A stretch of 64,000 nucleotides of DNA from Bacillota bacterium (GTDB lineage: Bacteria; Bacillota; Sulfobacillia; DUMF01), in contig DUMF01000015.1 of assembly GCA_012840015.1 (NCBI GenBank), positions 1 to 64,000 on the forward strand, in the 5' to 3' direction. A program made the translations under genes and the position numbers. Of the stretch, positions 27,671 to 36,974 are shown piece by piece. The stretch's first letter is position 1. Each line of letters begins with the position of its first letter. The notes beneath the pieces are model-generated. The model was not told the DNA's origin. It saw nothing but the letters and a program-made list of their open reading frames with translations, and did no database searches.

Positions 27671-28258
27671 TTAACTGCCCTGCCCCCGCTCTAGCAGCAG
27701 CGCCGCTTTGAACTGCTCCTCACTCTGGTAACCTATCAGCTTGGATGTCACCGAGCCGTCTTTTGCAATAACATAGCTCACTGGGATCGCGCTTATTTTG
27801 TAGTCAGCCACGATCTTCTCTACCGCGGCACGATCCCCCACCAGCGCGGTAAAACGGTATCCTTCCTTCTTGAACAACTCGCCCACTTTCGAGCGGTCAT
27901 CGCCGAGATTTACTGCCAGTACCTTTAGGCTAGTGCCGTAAGAATTCTGCAGCTTCTCAAGCGTGGGGAGCTCCTTCATACACCATGGGCACGAGGTGGT
28001 CCAGAAGTTCAGCAGCACGACGGCCCCTTTGAAGTCAGTCAGTCGGACCTTCCTCCCCTCCAGGTCGGAGAGTTCAAAATCGGGCGCCGGCGACTTCGCT
28101 GAAGGCGAAGGAGCTGTGGTAAAGTCTTTCGGCGGTGTAGGAGCCAGCTCTGGGCGTCTCAGCCGGATGCACCCACCTGCCAGTACCGTGACCAGCACAA
28201 ACCCACAAATTGCCGTAACAGCCGCCAGAAATCCCTTCCTTCTAATCAGCGTTATCAC
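27671..28258 (-). CDS. TlpA/ResA-like membrane-anchored thiol-disulfide protein
   Basis: From GTG 28258 (overlapping the ccdA stop as GTGA) the protein has 195 residues: a basic N-terminus, a membrane helix ending in LAGGC that could serve as a lipobox, a Pro-rich linker, and a thioredoxin fold with the active site C90-P-W-C93. The conserved cis-proline IPVSYV follows. It should reduce exported disulfides, with electrons supplied through the adjacent CcdA. A longer start at 28294 lies inside ccdA. No c-type cytochrome genes are near, so the target is unknown. Confidence 0.9.
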   Translation of the reverse strand: MITLIRRKGFLAAVTAICGFVLVTVLAGGCIRLRRPELAPTPPKDFTTAPSPSAKSPAPDFELSDLEGRKVRLTDFKGAVVLLNFWTTSCPWCMKELPTLEKLQNSYGTSLKVLAVNLGDDRSKVGELFKKEGYRFTALVGDRAAVEKIVADYKISAIPVSYVIAKDGSVTSKLIGYQSEEQFKAALLLERGQGS

Positions 28259-29010
28259 GGTAAGGACCCCCATTTGCCCGTTGCCCACAGCCAACCGACG
28301 ACCAATAGCAACGCGCCCATTGATTTATGTATCAGGTTTAGTACGCCATGCAGGCGCCGCAGTTCAGGAATCATGCGGTCGTAAAAAGCTGCTGCTACGA
28401 GGAACGGTAAAGCCATGCCTGCCGCGTAGCAGAATAACAGCATTGCTCCTACCACAACGCGGCCACTCGATGCAGCTAGCGCAAGTATCGAAGCAAGGAT
28501 GGGGCCAGTACAAGGTGTCCATGCCGTTGCTGAGACAATACCCAAGACGAAGCTCCTGCTCCAGTCCCATCTCTTCCCACTACCCAAATCGTCACCCGCT
28601 TTTCCTGGTAGAGCCGTCGCGGGAGCAAACGGTCTCCACTCTCGCGAAAGCAAATTCCATCGGAGTAACCCCAGTATCGAAACTCCCATCACCGCCATGA
28701 AAATACCGCTGACTTGCTGAATTATTCTCCGGTGGCTCACCAGCAGCATACCGATTGTGGTTGAGCTGAGGCCCAGCGCAGTGAACAGGATTACGAACCC
28801 CAAGCAATACCAGGCAGCTGATTTTACGAGTTCCCTGCGTCCCCCGTTACGGAGAGATATCACATTTAGTTGCAGAGCGCTTGCACCCAGGTTGCCAAAA
28901 TAGATCGGCAGCAAAGGTAGTATACACGGTGAGAAAAAAGAGGCCAGCCCCGCCCCGAAACTCACCGCGATCTCCAAAGCAAAGTTGGGCTGTCCAACGA
29001 TTGCCCTCAC
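28255..29010 (-). CDS. ccdA: CcdA-type transmembrane thiol electron carrier
   Basis: The 251-residue protein has six membrane segments and the paired redox cysteines of CcdA (SFFSPCILPLLP near residue 28 and ATAWTPCTGPIL near 160). It carries electrons from cytoplasmic thioredoxin across the membrane to extracytoplasmic thioredoxin-like proteins. The overlapping tlpA-like gene is the likely acceptor. The start is GTG at 29010. Confidence 0.93.
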   Translation of the reverse strand: MRAIVGQPNFALEIAVSFGAGLASFFSPCILPLLPIYFGNLGASALQLNVISLRNGGRRELVKSAAWYCLGFVILFTALGLSSTTIGMLLVSHRRIIQQVSGIFMAVMGVSILGLLRWNLLSREWRPFAPATALPGKAGDDLGSGKRWDWSRSFVLGIVSATAWTPCTGPILASILALAASSGRVVVGAMLLFCYAAGMALPFLVAAAFYDRMIPELRRLHGVLNLIHKSMGALLLVVGWLWATGKWGSLP

Positions 29011-29705
29011 CTCACTCTGCCCTTTACACTCTCCGTGCTAGCACTCTCCATAACCTTGCGCTTTTAATCTTGCCCCTAAAACGGGCTTCGATGCTTGCTG
29101 GCGTGCCCAGTACTCCTACCGGTATAACCATACCCCGCGGGGTATTTCTTGGTTTCAAATTTAAACCCACGTCATCTATCAGGTCAAGTACTCGTTCAAA
29201 TAAGTGATTCCTGCTAACATGGGGTGTCCGAATGAGGCCGGGCACGGTCATAAAGTGCGTGAAGAGGCAGCCTCTTATGGCGCCTCGATGAATGACCTCG
29301 TTGTCGCTGCCCCCGAAAAAGAGGTCTCAATGAGAGAACAGCTTCTTTCTTAGAGCAGATCGAGAAGGAGCGCCTGATTCTGATAAGGCAGCCCAGAATG
29401 GGGACATGGCGCCGTGGCCGGGTGCACTTGTTGCCCCGATACCAGTGTCCCGAGGAAGGCAGCGCTAAAGCTGCCAGCCTCTTAAAGCGTGTGATTAGCG
29501 TGGCTCACAGACTGACTGACTGATTCCTCCTGCTCTTTTGCCCTTCCTCCATGTATTCTATGCTGCGGCTTTTCCAGCGACTGTCGAGGCCTCCGCAAAG
29601 GAAACGCAAGGCGTGGTCGAGTTCTGTATTGCCGATCGCCAACTGCTCAACAGCCCGGGACAGCAGCCACCGTACGTTCGCCTGCTATAACGAGCGAGGT
29701 AGCGT
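29011..29705. other. Long intergenic stretch without a confident gene
   Basis: About 700 bases separate divergent ccdA and rpmE. One minus-strand frame at 29024-29251 (75 codons, containing KPRNTPRGMVIPVG) ends 13 bases before ccdA but has no recognisable relatives or clear ribosome site. The remainder has stops in all frames, no tRNA-like fold and no repeat I can support. It may be decayed coding sequence. The rpmE promoter lies at its right end. Confidence 0.4.
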
Positions 29706-29734
29706 TTGTGGCTTATGCGAAAACATGGTATACT
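29706..29734 (+). promoter_or_regulatory. Promoter of rpmE
   Basis: TTGTGG (29706-29711), a 17-base spacer and TATACT (29729-29734) form a reasonable sigma-A promoter. The rpmE start is 31 bases further on. Confidence 0.6.
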
Positions 29735-29764
29735 CCTAATGTTAACAAAGGGGGATCCGAAAAG

Positions 29765-29962
29765 TTGAAGCCGAAAATCCATCCCAAATGTGAGAAAACG
29801 ACTATCACCTGTGCCTGTGGCGCGGTATATCATGTCAGTTCCACGAAAAAGGACATCAAAGTAGACATCTGTGCTAAGTGTCATCCCTTGACCACCGGAG
29901 TGCAGAAAATCATCGATACGGGGGGCCGTGTGGAGAAGTTCCGTAAAAGATACGGATTGTAG
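29765..29962 (+). CDS. rpmE: 50S ribosomal protein L31, zinc-binding form
   Basis: From TTG 29765 the protein has 65 residues and starts [19 protein letters not shown], the normal L31 N-terminus. The cysteines CxC near residue 16 and CAKC near residue 37 make it the zinc-containing (C+) type rather than the zinc-free paralogue made under zinc starvation. The ribosome site is AAAGGGGGA. A longer frame from 29708 reads through the promoter and is not real. A terminator follows immediately. Confidence 0.95.
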   Translation: MKPKIHPKCEKTTITCACGAVYHVSSTKKDIKVDICAKCHPLTTGVQKIIDTGGRVEKFRKRYGL

Positions 29963-29977
29963 GGTAGGTCTCAAGCG

Positions 29978-30001
29978 GAGCCCTCGGGGCTCTTCTTTTT
30001 T
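29978..30001 (+). terminator. Intrinsic terminator after rpmE
   Basis: A stem GAGCCC-TCG-GGGCTC (29978-29992) is followed by TTCTTTTTT. It lies 16 bases after the rpmE stop and 27 bases before the DUF1385 start, so part of the transcription probably reads into the prfA operon or a further promoter exists. Confidence 0.85.
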
Positions 30002-30027
30002 CGTGTGTGCACGGGGAGGTGAACGCG

Positions 30028-30912
30028 GTGAAGCGCACGAGATACGGTGGGCAGGCAGTCATCGAGGGTGTGATGATGCGCGGGCCGACAAGAGTGGCGG
30101 TGGCCGTCAGGAAGCCGGATGGCAGCATCGCCATCAAGGTGGAAAACCGTCCTAGTGCGGCCAGTAAATACGCCCTAGCCAGGCTACCTATAATACGCGG
30201 AGTTGTATCCCTTTATGAATCGCTGGTATTGGGAATAGGTGCCCTGCTCTATTCAGCGGAGGTATCGGCAGGCGAAGAAATCAACAAGAGGGATGAACTG
30301 TTCGCTCTCCTGTTGGCGGTCGCCGTTGCGGTCGGCCTGTTCATGGTGTTGCCTACCATCGTTGCGTCCGCCATCGCCAGGGCGCTCGTGGCAAAACCGT
30401 GGCTCATGAACCTGCTCGAGGGCATGACGCGCATGGTCGTGCTCCTCTTATACGTAGCCTCAATTAGTAAAATGCAGGACATTCGTAGAGTGCTTGAATA
30501 CCACGGTGCTGAACATAAGGCAGTTCACACTCAGGAGGCAGGCCTGCCGCTTGAAGTGGACAACGGGCGCAAGTTCAGCACGCTGCACCCGCGTTGCGGT
30601 ACTAGCTTTTTGTTGTTCACAGTGTTGGTAAGCATCCTGCTCTTCTCCTTTTTCGGTTGGCCGAATTTGATAGCTCGCGTGTGTACGAGGATAACATTGC
30701 TACCGCTGGTAGCAGGTGTGTCTTACGAATTCATACGTCTCGCGGGGGAATCGGCGAATCCCGTAGTCAGGGCTTTGAGCTGGCCGGGCCTCTTTCTACA
30801 GCGGATGACCACGCGTGAACCAGACGATTCCCAACTCGTCGTGGCATTTGAAGCGCTTAAAGCTGTGCTTGTGCCGGCCTCCAGCGGAGGTGAGGGCTCA
30901 TGCGAGAGTTAA
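30028..30912 (+). CDS. DUF1385 membrane protein (YqhQ-like)
   Basis: The protein (294 residues from GTG 30028 behind GGGGAGGTG) starts [19 protein letters not shown] and has the other DUF1385 hallmarks, [16 protein letters not shown] and [12 protein letters not shown], with about four membrane helices between and after them. The function is unknown. It regularly precedes prfA in Bacillota genomes, and here its last 13 bases overlap the prfA start. Confidence 0.93.
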   Translation: MKRTRYGGQAVIEGVMMRGPTRVAVAVRKPDGSIAIKVENRPSAASKYALARLPIIRGVVSLYESLVLGIGALLYSAEVSAGEEINKRDELFALLLAVAVAVGLFMVLPTIVASAIARALVAKPWLMNLLEGMTRMVVLLLYVASISKMQDIRRVLEYHGAEHKAVHTQEAGLPLEVDNGRKFSTLHPRCGTSFLLFTVLVSILLFSFFGWPNLIARVCTRITLLPLVAGVSYEFIRLAGESANPVVRALSWPGLFLQRMTTREPDDSQLVVAFEALKAVLVPASSGGEGSCES

Positions 30913-31988
30913 GGCAGTCTCTCGCCGAAATCGAGCACAGGTATGGTGAGTTGGAAGCCGCACTGAGCGACCCGTCAATTATACAAGATAGGGAAAAATA
31001 TGAGCGGCTCACGAAGGAGTATGCTCATCTCGGCAAGATCGTGGCTCTTTACGATGAGTTGAAAAGCATCGATAAGCAGCTCGCCGACGCCAAGGATCTG
31101 GAGAAAGAAGCGGCAGGCGATGCGGAACTGATAGAGCTCGTCGCTGCAGAAATGACCCGGCTCAACCACAAGAGAGGTGAAGTCGAATCCGCTATCGAGG
31201 AGGCGCTCACTCCTAAGGATCCCAACGACAATAAGAACGTCGTGATGGAAATCCGGGCGGGTACGGGAGGCGAAGAAGCAGCGCTCTTCGCAGCGGATCT
31301 TTACCGGATGTACACAAGGTACGCAGACCGTAAAGGGTGGCATACTGAAGTAATGAGCTGCACCCCCACCGACCTGGGCGGATTCAAAGAAATCGTATTT
31401 ATCATCGAGGGTAAAGGGGCCTATTCCAGGTTGAAGATGGAAAGTGGAGTACACAGAGTTCAGCGAATACCTATCACAGAATCCTCTGGGCGAATCCACA
31501 CTTCAACCGCAACGGTCGCAGTGCTGCCAGAAGCCGAGGAGGTGGAAGTGGAGATTGATCCGGATGAGCTGAGAATAGACGTGTTCTGTGCGAGCGGGCA
31601 CGGCGGGCAAAGCGTGAACACCACCTATTCTGCCGTGAGGATCACTCACCTTCCCACAGGGCTAGTGGTTTCATGCCAGGACGAAAAATCTCAATTGAAG
31701 AACAAGGAAAAAGCCATGCGCGTACTAAGGTCCAGGCTGCTGGAGCTCAAAAAGCGGGAACAGAGCCAGGAATTAGCCAGCGCCCGGCGCTCACAGGTCG
31801 GAACGGGCGAAAGAAGCGAGAAAATCAGGACCTACAACTTCCCGCAAGATCGAGTGACAGATCACAGGTTGGGCGTCACGCTCCATAACCTCGAGGCTAT
31901 CCTGGATGGGGAGATAGATGCCCTCTTGGAAGCGGCTTCAAAGACACCGAAGGAGGAGGCCTGCCACGACGGTACGGCAAGCGCTTGA
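30900..31988 (+). CDS. prfA: Peptide chain release factor 1
   Basis: The 362-residue protein has the class-1 release-factor architecture. The GGQ motif ([14 protein letters not shown]) triggers peptide release, and the stop-codon-reading tripeptide is PIT in [14 protein letters not shown], the PxT form of RF1 rather than the SPF of RF2. It therefore reads UAA and UAG. prmC, whose product methylates the GGQ glutamine, follows and overlaps it. Confidence 0.97.
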   Translation: MRELRQSLAEIEHRYGELEAALSDPSIIQDREKYERLTKEYAHLGKIVALYDELKSIDKQLADAKDLEKEAAGDAELIELVAAEMTRLNHKRGEVESAIEEALTPKDPNDNKNVVMEIRAGTGGEEAALFAADLYRMYTRYADRKGWHTEVMSCTPTDLGGFKEIVFIIEGKGAYSRLKMESGVHRVQRIPITESSGRIHTSTATVAVLPEAEEVEVEIDPDELRIDVFCASGHGGQSVNTTYSAVRITHLPTGLVVSCQDEKSQLKNKEKAMRVLRSRLLELKKREQSQELASARRSQVGTGERSEKIRTYNFPQDRVTDHRLGVTLHNLEAILDGEIDALLEAASKTPKEEACHDGTASA

Positions 31989-32838
31989 AAACGGCATCGC
32001 CAAGCTAAGAGTGAAGGGCCTGCCGAACCCAGCGCTCGATTGCTCACTTCTTCTTGCCGCCGCAATGGGGACAAATCGTTATAAGGTTTTGTCGGACCCA
32101 TATCGTGCGGTACCCGCTGAAGCTTTATCACTCTACAGTTCGTACTTGCACAGAAGAGAGCGGCTCGAACCGATGCAGTATATACTGGGCGTTCAGGAGT
32201 TCATGGGGTTACCCTTGGCGGTCAGAACAGGGGTATTCATACCGAGGCCCGAGACGGAACTGCTCGTCGAGACGCTGCTGGATGAGCTGCGCCGCCGTCC
32301 CGAGAGGGCTCCTCTCTTGCTGGACCCTTGCACAGGTAGCGGGAACATCGCGATCTCCGTCGCCAAATTCGTGCCTGACTGTCACGTGCTGGCAACCGAT
32401 ATCTCGGCCGAAGCGTTGGCAGTAGCAACCAGTAACGCCTTCGCACACGGCGTCAGCGAGCGCATCAGGTTCGTCATGGGGCATTTGCTGGAGCCAGCAA
32501 TAGCCGAAGGGCTAGAGGGAAAGGCTACAGCAGTAGTTTGCAATCCACCGTACATACCCATCGGTAGAATGCGGGACCTCCCTCCAGAAGTGAAAGAGTA
32601 TGAGCCGTATATGGCGCTCTGTGGCGGGCAAGATGGTTTAGATTATTACCCTCCCCTTACTTCGCAGGCCGCCGTGCTATTAAAAGCAGATGGTTTATTG
32701 GCATTCGAAGTTGATTGTGACGGAGCTCGGGCAGTTGCGGATATAATCCAACGCCAGGGCTGCTTCTATGACATCAGGGTATTGCGCGATCTCGCGGGGC
32801 TGGACAGGGTTGTCGTTGCCCGGAGGATCCCCAGATGA
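31918..32838 (+). CDS. prmC: Release factor glutamine methyltransferase
   Basis: The 306-residue protein has the SAM-binding [13 protein letters not shown] and the catalytic NPPY (VVCNPPYIP) of N5-glutamine methyltransferases. It should methylate the GGQ glutamine of RF1 and RF2. The only canonical start near the conserved N-terminus is ATG 31918, 71 bases inside prfA, behind GGGGAG. A stronger AAGGAGGAGG at 31950-31959 stands before an in-frame ACG (31966), which would give the more usual N-terminus [10 protein letters not shown]. Confidence 0.93.
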   Translation: MPSWKRLQRHRRRRPATTVRQALENGIAKLRVKGLPNPALDCSLLLAAAMGTNRYKVLSDPYRAVPAEALSLYSSYLHRRERLEPMQYILGVQEFMGLPLAVRTGVFIPRPETELLVETLLDELRRRPERAPLLLDPCTGSGNIAISVAKFVPDCHVLATDISAEALAVATSNAFAHGVSERIRFVMGHLLEPAIAEGLEGKATAVVCNPPYIPIGRMRDLPPEVKEYEPYMALCGGQDGLDYYPPLTSQAAVLLKADGLLAFEVDCDGARAVADIIQRQGCFYDIRVLRDLAGLDRVVVARRIPR

Positions 32839-33896
32839 AAACAGTCGTTTATAAGATGGATCCTGAACACCCAGATCAACAAGCGGTTAAGGCGGCGGCG
32901 GAGGTCATCCGGCGAGGAGGGCTGGTGGCCTTCCCCACCGAAACGGTGTACGGGTTGGGTGCCAACGCCTTGGACGGCACAGCGGTCAACTCAATTTTCG
33001 CCGCCAAAGGTCGGCCACATGACAATCCACTCATAGTGCACGTGGCACGTATCGAACAGGTAAAACCACTCGTAACAGAAGTAAGCCCCACGGCCGAACT
33101 GCTGATGAAACGCTTCTGGCCTGGCCCGTTGACGTTGCTCTTCCCCAAATCTGATCTGGTGCCTCCCGAAGTATCAGCGGGCCTGGACACGGTAGCCATC
33201 AGAATGCCCCGCCATAAAGTCGCCCTTTCACTAATACTGGAGTCTGGCCTTCCCATAGCCGCACCGAGCGCAAATTCTTCCGGAAGGCCGAGCCCAACGC
33301 TTGCGCGTCATGTTCTGGAAGACCTGGAAGGGCGTATTGACGTCGTGCTGGACGGCGGACCCACCGGGATAGGCGTGGAGTCGACCGTGCTAGATATAAC
33401 CAGCACTCCAGCAGTGGTTTTACGCCCAGGAGGAGTAACCCTGGAGCAATTGCAGGAGGTTCTCGGAGAGAATTCGGTAAAACTTCACGAGGCCGTATTG
33501 CACCCTTCGAGGTCCCCGAAAAAGGTGACGTCCCCAGGCATGAAATACAAGCATTATGCTCCAAGAGCTGAGGTGCTCCTGGTTTCGGGCAATCTGCCCG
33601 ATGTGGTCAGGCGTGTTACCCAGCTTGCGTATGAAATGGCGGCTGCCGGCAAGAAGGTGGGAATTCTGGCCTGCGCAGAGACGGCCCACCTCTATCCGCC
33701 CGAGTTCAAGGTGCTCCAAACAGGCAGCCGGGATGCTTTAGAAGAGGTGGCTGCATCCCTTTTTTCCAGGCTAAGAGAGTTCGATGAATTGGGCATGGAT
33801 GTGATCGTGGCCGAAGCCTATCCCGAAAAGGAAATGGGGGTTGCCGTGATGAACAGGCTAATCCGTGCCGCGGCGGGGAGGTTGATCCGCGCATGA
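32835..33896 (+). CDS. ywlC: L-threonylcarbamoyladenylate synthase (YwlC/Sua5)
   Basis: The 353-residue protein combines a YrdC domain (residues 10-205; GLVAFPTETVYGLGANA, KGRPHDNPLIVH, AAPSANSSGRPSPT) with a C-terminal Sua5 domain (from about 225; SPGMKYKHYAPRAEVLL). It makes threonylcarbamoyl-AMP for the t6A modification of ANN-decoding tRNAs. The start overlaps prmC by four bases. Confidence 0.96.
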   Translation: MKTVVYKMDPEHPDQQAVKAAAEVIRRGGLVAFPTETVYGLGANALDGTAVNSIFAAKGRPHDNPLIVHVARIEQVKPLVTEVSPTAELLMKRFWPGPLTLLFPKSDLVPPEVSAGLDTVAIRMPRHKVALSLILESGLPIAAPSANSSGRPSPTLARHVLEDLEGRIDVVLDGGPTGIGVESTVLDITSTPAVVLRPGGVTLEQLQEVLGENSVKLHEAVLHPSRSPKKVTSPGMKYKHYAPRAEVLLVSGNLPDVVRRVTQLAYEMAAAGKKVGILACAETAHLYPPEFKVLQTGSRDALEEVAASLFSRLREFDELGMDVIVAEAYPEKEMGVAVMNRLIRAAAGRLIRA

Positions 33897-34360
33897 AAGT
33901 GCTCATCGTGTGCTCCGGCAACACGTGCAGGAGCCCCATGGCAGCAGCCATCCTTCGCAAGCTAGCCGCAGAGCAGGGGCTCGAATTGCAGGTCGAGTCA
34001 GCCGGCACAGATGCCTTTGAAGGCCAACGTGCCCACGAGCACGCGCTGCAGGTAATGAAAGAGAAGGGTTTGGACATCAGTTCCCATGAAGCGAGACGCC
34101 TTAGCCCTGAGCTGGCGGAAGAGGCCGATCTGATTCTCACCATGACGCTGGGAAACAAACGGCAAATCGTCTCCCAGGTGCCGTCCGCCGCGGAGAAGAC
34201 GTTTACTCTTGCGGAATATGGAATGGCTCACGGGGAAGAAGTCGCAGATCCGTTCGGTAAGGATGTCGAAGTGTACCGCCGTACCGCGGAGCAGCTCGAG
34301 CGACTCTTAACGGAGGTGTTACGCAGGTTACGTAAGGGCGCCGATGGGGCGCACACCTGA
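33893..34360 (+). CDS. ywlE: Protein-arginine-phosphate phosphatase (YwlE type)
   Basis: The 155-residue protein is a low-molecular-weight phosphatase with the P-loop C7-SGNTCR-S and the acid DPFG near residue 118. Position 11 is threonine, as in Bacillus YwlE, where this residue selects phosphoarginine over the isoleucine of tyrosine phosphatases. It would counteract an McsB-type arginine kinase, not seen in this window. It overlaps ywlC by four bases, the conserved Bacillota order. Confidence 0.92.
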   Translation: MKVLIVCSGNTCRSPMAAAILRKLAAEQGLELQVESAGTDAFEGQRAHEHALQVMKEKGLDISSHEARRLSPELAEEADLILTMTLGNKRQIVSQVPSAAEKTFTLAEYGMAHGEEVADPFGKDVEVYRRTAEQLERLLTEVLRRLRKGADGAHT

Positions 34361-34388
34361 TATATAATTGGAGCGAGGTTTAACGTAG

Positions 34389-34868
34389 ATGAGAATAGCG
34401 ATCGGATCAGATCACGGTGGCTTCGAGTTAAAGCAGACTATCCTATCTTTTTTGCACGAGATGGGTACAGAGGCCGTAGATTTTGGTACCTATGCGCCGG
34501 AACCGGTCGATTATCCGGATATCGCTCGCAGCGTTGCGCTTGCCGTAGCGAAGGGCGAATTCGACCGCGGCATTCTCCTGTGCGGCACCGGTATCGGAAT
34601 GTGTATTACCGCGAATAAGGTACCCGGCATCCGCGCAGCGCTCTGCCACGACGTATTCTCGGCCAAAGCCACTCGAAACCACAACGATTCAAACATCCTG
34701 TGCATGGGCGGAAGGGTGATCGGCCCCGGTCTCGCCAGGGAAATCGTGAAAACCTGGTTGGCCCAGGAGTTCGAAGGCGGGCGACATAAACGCCGCGTTG
34801 ACAAGATAGCTGCCGTGGAAGAGGAGTTTCTGGCCAGCAGGGAGCGTGATACAAGTGGCAGATGCTAA
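34389..34868 (+). CDS. rpiB: Ribose-5-phosphate isomerase B
   Basis: The 159-residue enzyme interconverts ribose 5-phosphate and ribulose 5-phosphate. It has the RpiB motifs IGSDHGGFELK, LLCGTGIGMCITANKVPGIR (catalytic cysteine) and RNHNDSNILCMGGRVIG. It lies in the ywlC-ywlE-rpiB-ywlG order typical of Bacillota. Confidence 0.96.
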   Translation: MRIAIGSDHGGFELKQTILSFLHEMGTEAVDFGTYAPEPVDYPDIARSVALAVAKGEFDRGILLCGTGIGMCITANKVPGIRAALCHDVFSAKATRNHNDSNILCMGGRVIGPGLAREIVKTWLAQEFEGGRHKRRVDKIAAVEEEFLASRERDTSGRC

Positions 34869-35460
34869 CCCGCAAGTCATGCCCGGTCTGGACGAAATCC
34901 AAGCACAGGTGGGACAGGCGCTTAACGGCTTGCTGGAGGTGGCTCGCCTGAAACCCGGCCAAATACTGGTGGTAGGTTGCTCAACCAGCGAAGTGCTGGG
35001 TAAGCGCATCGGCTCGGCGGGTAACACAGACGTCGCGAAGGCGATCCTCGAGGTGCTCATGCGCGCAGCTCGTGAGAAAGGGTTCTTCCTCGCGATCCAA
35101 TGTTGCGAACATCTCAATAGAGCATTGGTGGTCGAAGAAGAGTGCGCCGAAAAGTATAATCTCGAGCCCGTGACAGTCTACCCTGTCCCCAAGGCAGGAG
35201 GGGCCACGGCTGGCATGGCCATGCAGATGTTCCAGCATCCCACTGTCGTCGAATCCATTCGAGCACATGCAGGGATGGACATCGGAGACACATTCATCGG
35301 GATGCATCTGCGGCCGGTAGCCGTGCCCGTAAGGTTGCCCATAAAGTCAATCGGATATGCCCACCTCACGATGGCGAGGACTCGGCCGAAGCTCATCGGT
35401 GGACAACGAGCGGTGTATAAGAAAGACGATATAGAAGATAAATTCGGCAAGGGAGTATGA
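34855..35460 (+). CDS. ywlG: YwlG/TIGR01440 family protein
   Basis: The protein (201 residues from GTG 34855) matches the UPF0340/TIGR01440 family: LVVGCSTSEVLGKRIGS near the start and CCEHLNRALVVEEECA in the middle. The biochemical role is not established. GTG 34855 has AGGGAG at a proper distance; an in-frame GTG at 34846 is too close to it. It overlaps rpiB by 14 bases. Confidence 0.93.
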   Translation: MADANPQVMPGLDEIQAQVGQALNGLLEVARLKPGQILVVGCSTSEVLGKRIGSAGNTDVAKAILEVLMRAAREKGFFLAIQCCEHLNRALVVEEECAEKYNLEPVTVYPVPKAGGATAGMAMQMFQHPTVVESIRAHAGMDIGDTFIGMHLRPVAVPVRLPIKSIGYAHLTMARTRPKLIGGQRAVYKKDDIEDKFGKGV

Positions 35461-35464
35461 CTGA

Positions 35465-36106
35465 ATGACACGCGAATGGAAACAGGTGCATCTTCTTGAC
35501 CACCCTCTTATCCAGCACAAGCTCAGTTACATCAGGGATGAGAATACCGGAGTTAAAGAATTTCGTGAACTCGTGGAAGAGCTGGCCATGCTAATGGCAT
35601 ACGATGCCACCCGGGATCTGCCGCTTGAGGAAGTAATAGTAAAAACCCCTATCAGTGAGGCTGTATCTCATGTTATTTCCGGCAAAAAGCTAGGAGTAAT
35701 CGCAATACTTCGAGCGGGCCTAGGTATGGTCCCAGGTGTTTTAAGACTCATCCCTGCAGCCAAAGTAGGGCACATCGGTCTCTACCGGGATCCTGATACG
35801 CTGAAGCCTGTGCAATACTACTGCAAGCTTCCTGCAGACTCAGCCGAACGGGATCTGATCGTAGTGGACCCCATGCTGGCAACCGGCGGTTCGGTTGCGT
35901 TGGCTTTAGACCTGATCAAACAGAAAAGCCCTCGTTCCATAAAAGTCATGTGCCTGATCGCTGCACCGGAGGGCCTTGACGTAGTGGTTTCGAAACATCC
36001 CGATGTCGAAATCTACTGTGCAGCCATCGACGAGAAGCTGAACTCTCACGGTTATATAGTGCCGGGTCTGGGTGATGCCGGAGATAGGTTGTACGGGACC
36101 AAATGA
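35465..36106 (+). CDS. upp: Uracil phosphoribosyltransferase
   Basis: The 213-residue enzyme salvages uracil to UMP with PRPP. The PRPP loop [17 protein letters not shown] and the upstream ILRAGLGM segment are canonical, as is the final [13 protein letters not shown]. In Bacillus glyA lies between ywlG and upp; here it is missing and upp follows four bases after ywlG. It overlaps the deaminase start. Confidence 0.97.
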   Translation: MTREWKQVHLLDHPLIQHKLSYIRDENTGVKEFRELVEELAMLMAYDATRDLPLEEVIVKTPISEAVSHVISGKKLGVIAILRAGLGMVPGVLRLIPAAKVGHIGLYRDPDTLKPVQYYCKLPADSAERDLIVVDPMLATGGSVALALDLIKQKSPRSIKVMCLIAAPEGLDVVVSKHPDVEIYCAAIDEKLNSHGYIVPGLGDAGDRLYGTK

Positions 36107-36591
36107 ACGCCAAACGCCCCTCTTGGGATGAATACTTCATGGAAGTGGCAAGTGTAGTAGCCAGAAGATCTACCTGCCTGCGACGCTGTGTTGGTGCAGT
36201 AGTTGTCAAAGAGAAGAGGATACTTGCCACAGGGTATAACGGCGCTCCCACGGGGTTGCCTCATTGTAGTGAAGTGGGTTGCTTGCGGGAGCAGCTAGGA
36301 GTGAAGCCGGGGGAGCGGCATGAGATTTGCCGGGGGCTGCATGCCGAGCAGAATGCACTGGTGCAAGCCGCAAGGTACGGTATCAGCGTAGGCGGTTCTA
36401 TTATTTACACCACTACGGAGCCGTGCGCGCTTTGCGCCAAAATGCTAATCAATGCTGGGATAGTTAAGGTGGTATATGCGGAACCGTACCCAGACGATCT
36501 CGCCCGCGAGTTGCTTTCAATGGCAGGGGTGGTAACGGTTCATTTCTCTGAAGTGGCCGGAGCAGCGGCCGAAGAGGAGGACCAAAAGTGA
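36103..36591 (+). CDS. dCMP/deoxycytidylate deaminase family
   Basis: The 162-residue protein has the zinc motifs of deoxycytidylate deaminases: HAEQNAL (HAE) and [11 protein letters not shown] (PCxxC), plus the N-terminal [14 protein letters not shown] and an extra CSEVGCL pair. It should deaminate dCMP to dUMP for dTTP synthesis, fitting its place after upp and before a MazG-like protein. The start overlaps upp as ATGA. Confidence 0.9.
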   Translation: MNAKRPSWDEYFMEVASVVARRSTCLRRCVGAVVVKEKRILATGYNGAPTGLPHCSEVGCLREQLGVKPGERHEICRGLHAEQNALVQAARYGISVGGSIIYTTTEPCALCAKMLINAGIVKVVYAEPYPDDLARELLSMAGVVTVHFSEVAGAAAEEEDQK

Positions 36592-36908
36592 AGGGTAGAG
36601 TTCAAACGAAGACAATATCGCTTCCCAGACCAAACAAACTTAACCCATCGCTGGAATCAACAGCCCTGAAGCTGATGGAAGAGGCAGGCGAGCTTGCGGC
36701 AGCCATTATCCGGTTTCGTGGCATAGACCGTGAAAAAGCGGAGATCGGCCCCGATCAGGCCATGGCCCTGAGCCTAGAGCTCCTGGACGTCGCTCAGACA
36801 GCCGTTACCATGATGTTCGTGCTCGAGGAGCAGTACGGCATCGATATGAGTGCTGCACTGGACGAGCATATAGCCAAACTAATGAGAAAGGGCTACTTGG
36901 CCATATAG
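36588..36908 (+). CDS. MazG-like nucleotide pyrophosphohydrolase
   Basis: This 106-residue all-alpha protein has the MazG metal-binding pattern: [12 protein letters not shown] (ExxxE) and a later [14 protein letters not shown] (ExxD). It probably hydrolyses a nucleoside triphosphate to the monophosphate, perhaps dCTP or dUTP given the deaminase next to it; the substrate is not shown. The GTG start overlaps the deaminase stop by four bases. Confidence 0.82.
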   Translation: MKGRVQTKTISLPRPNKLNPSLESTALKLMEEAGELAAAIIRFRGIDREKAEIGPDQAMALSLELLDVAQTAVTMMFVLEEQYGIDMSAALDEHIAKLMRKGYLAI

Positions 36909-36974
36909 CTACCCCAGGAAGAGTAAAAGAATGGTTACGCTGGTTGACTTAAGTGGGGCAATGGGGCTAGAATT

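Noticed and set aside
29024-29251. 75-codon minus-strand frame upstream of ccdA
   Set aside because: Nothing recognisable and no clear start signal. It is described only in the intergenic entry.
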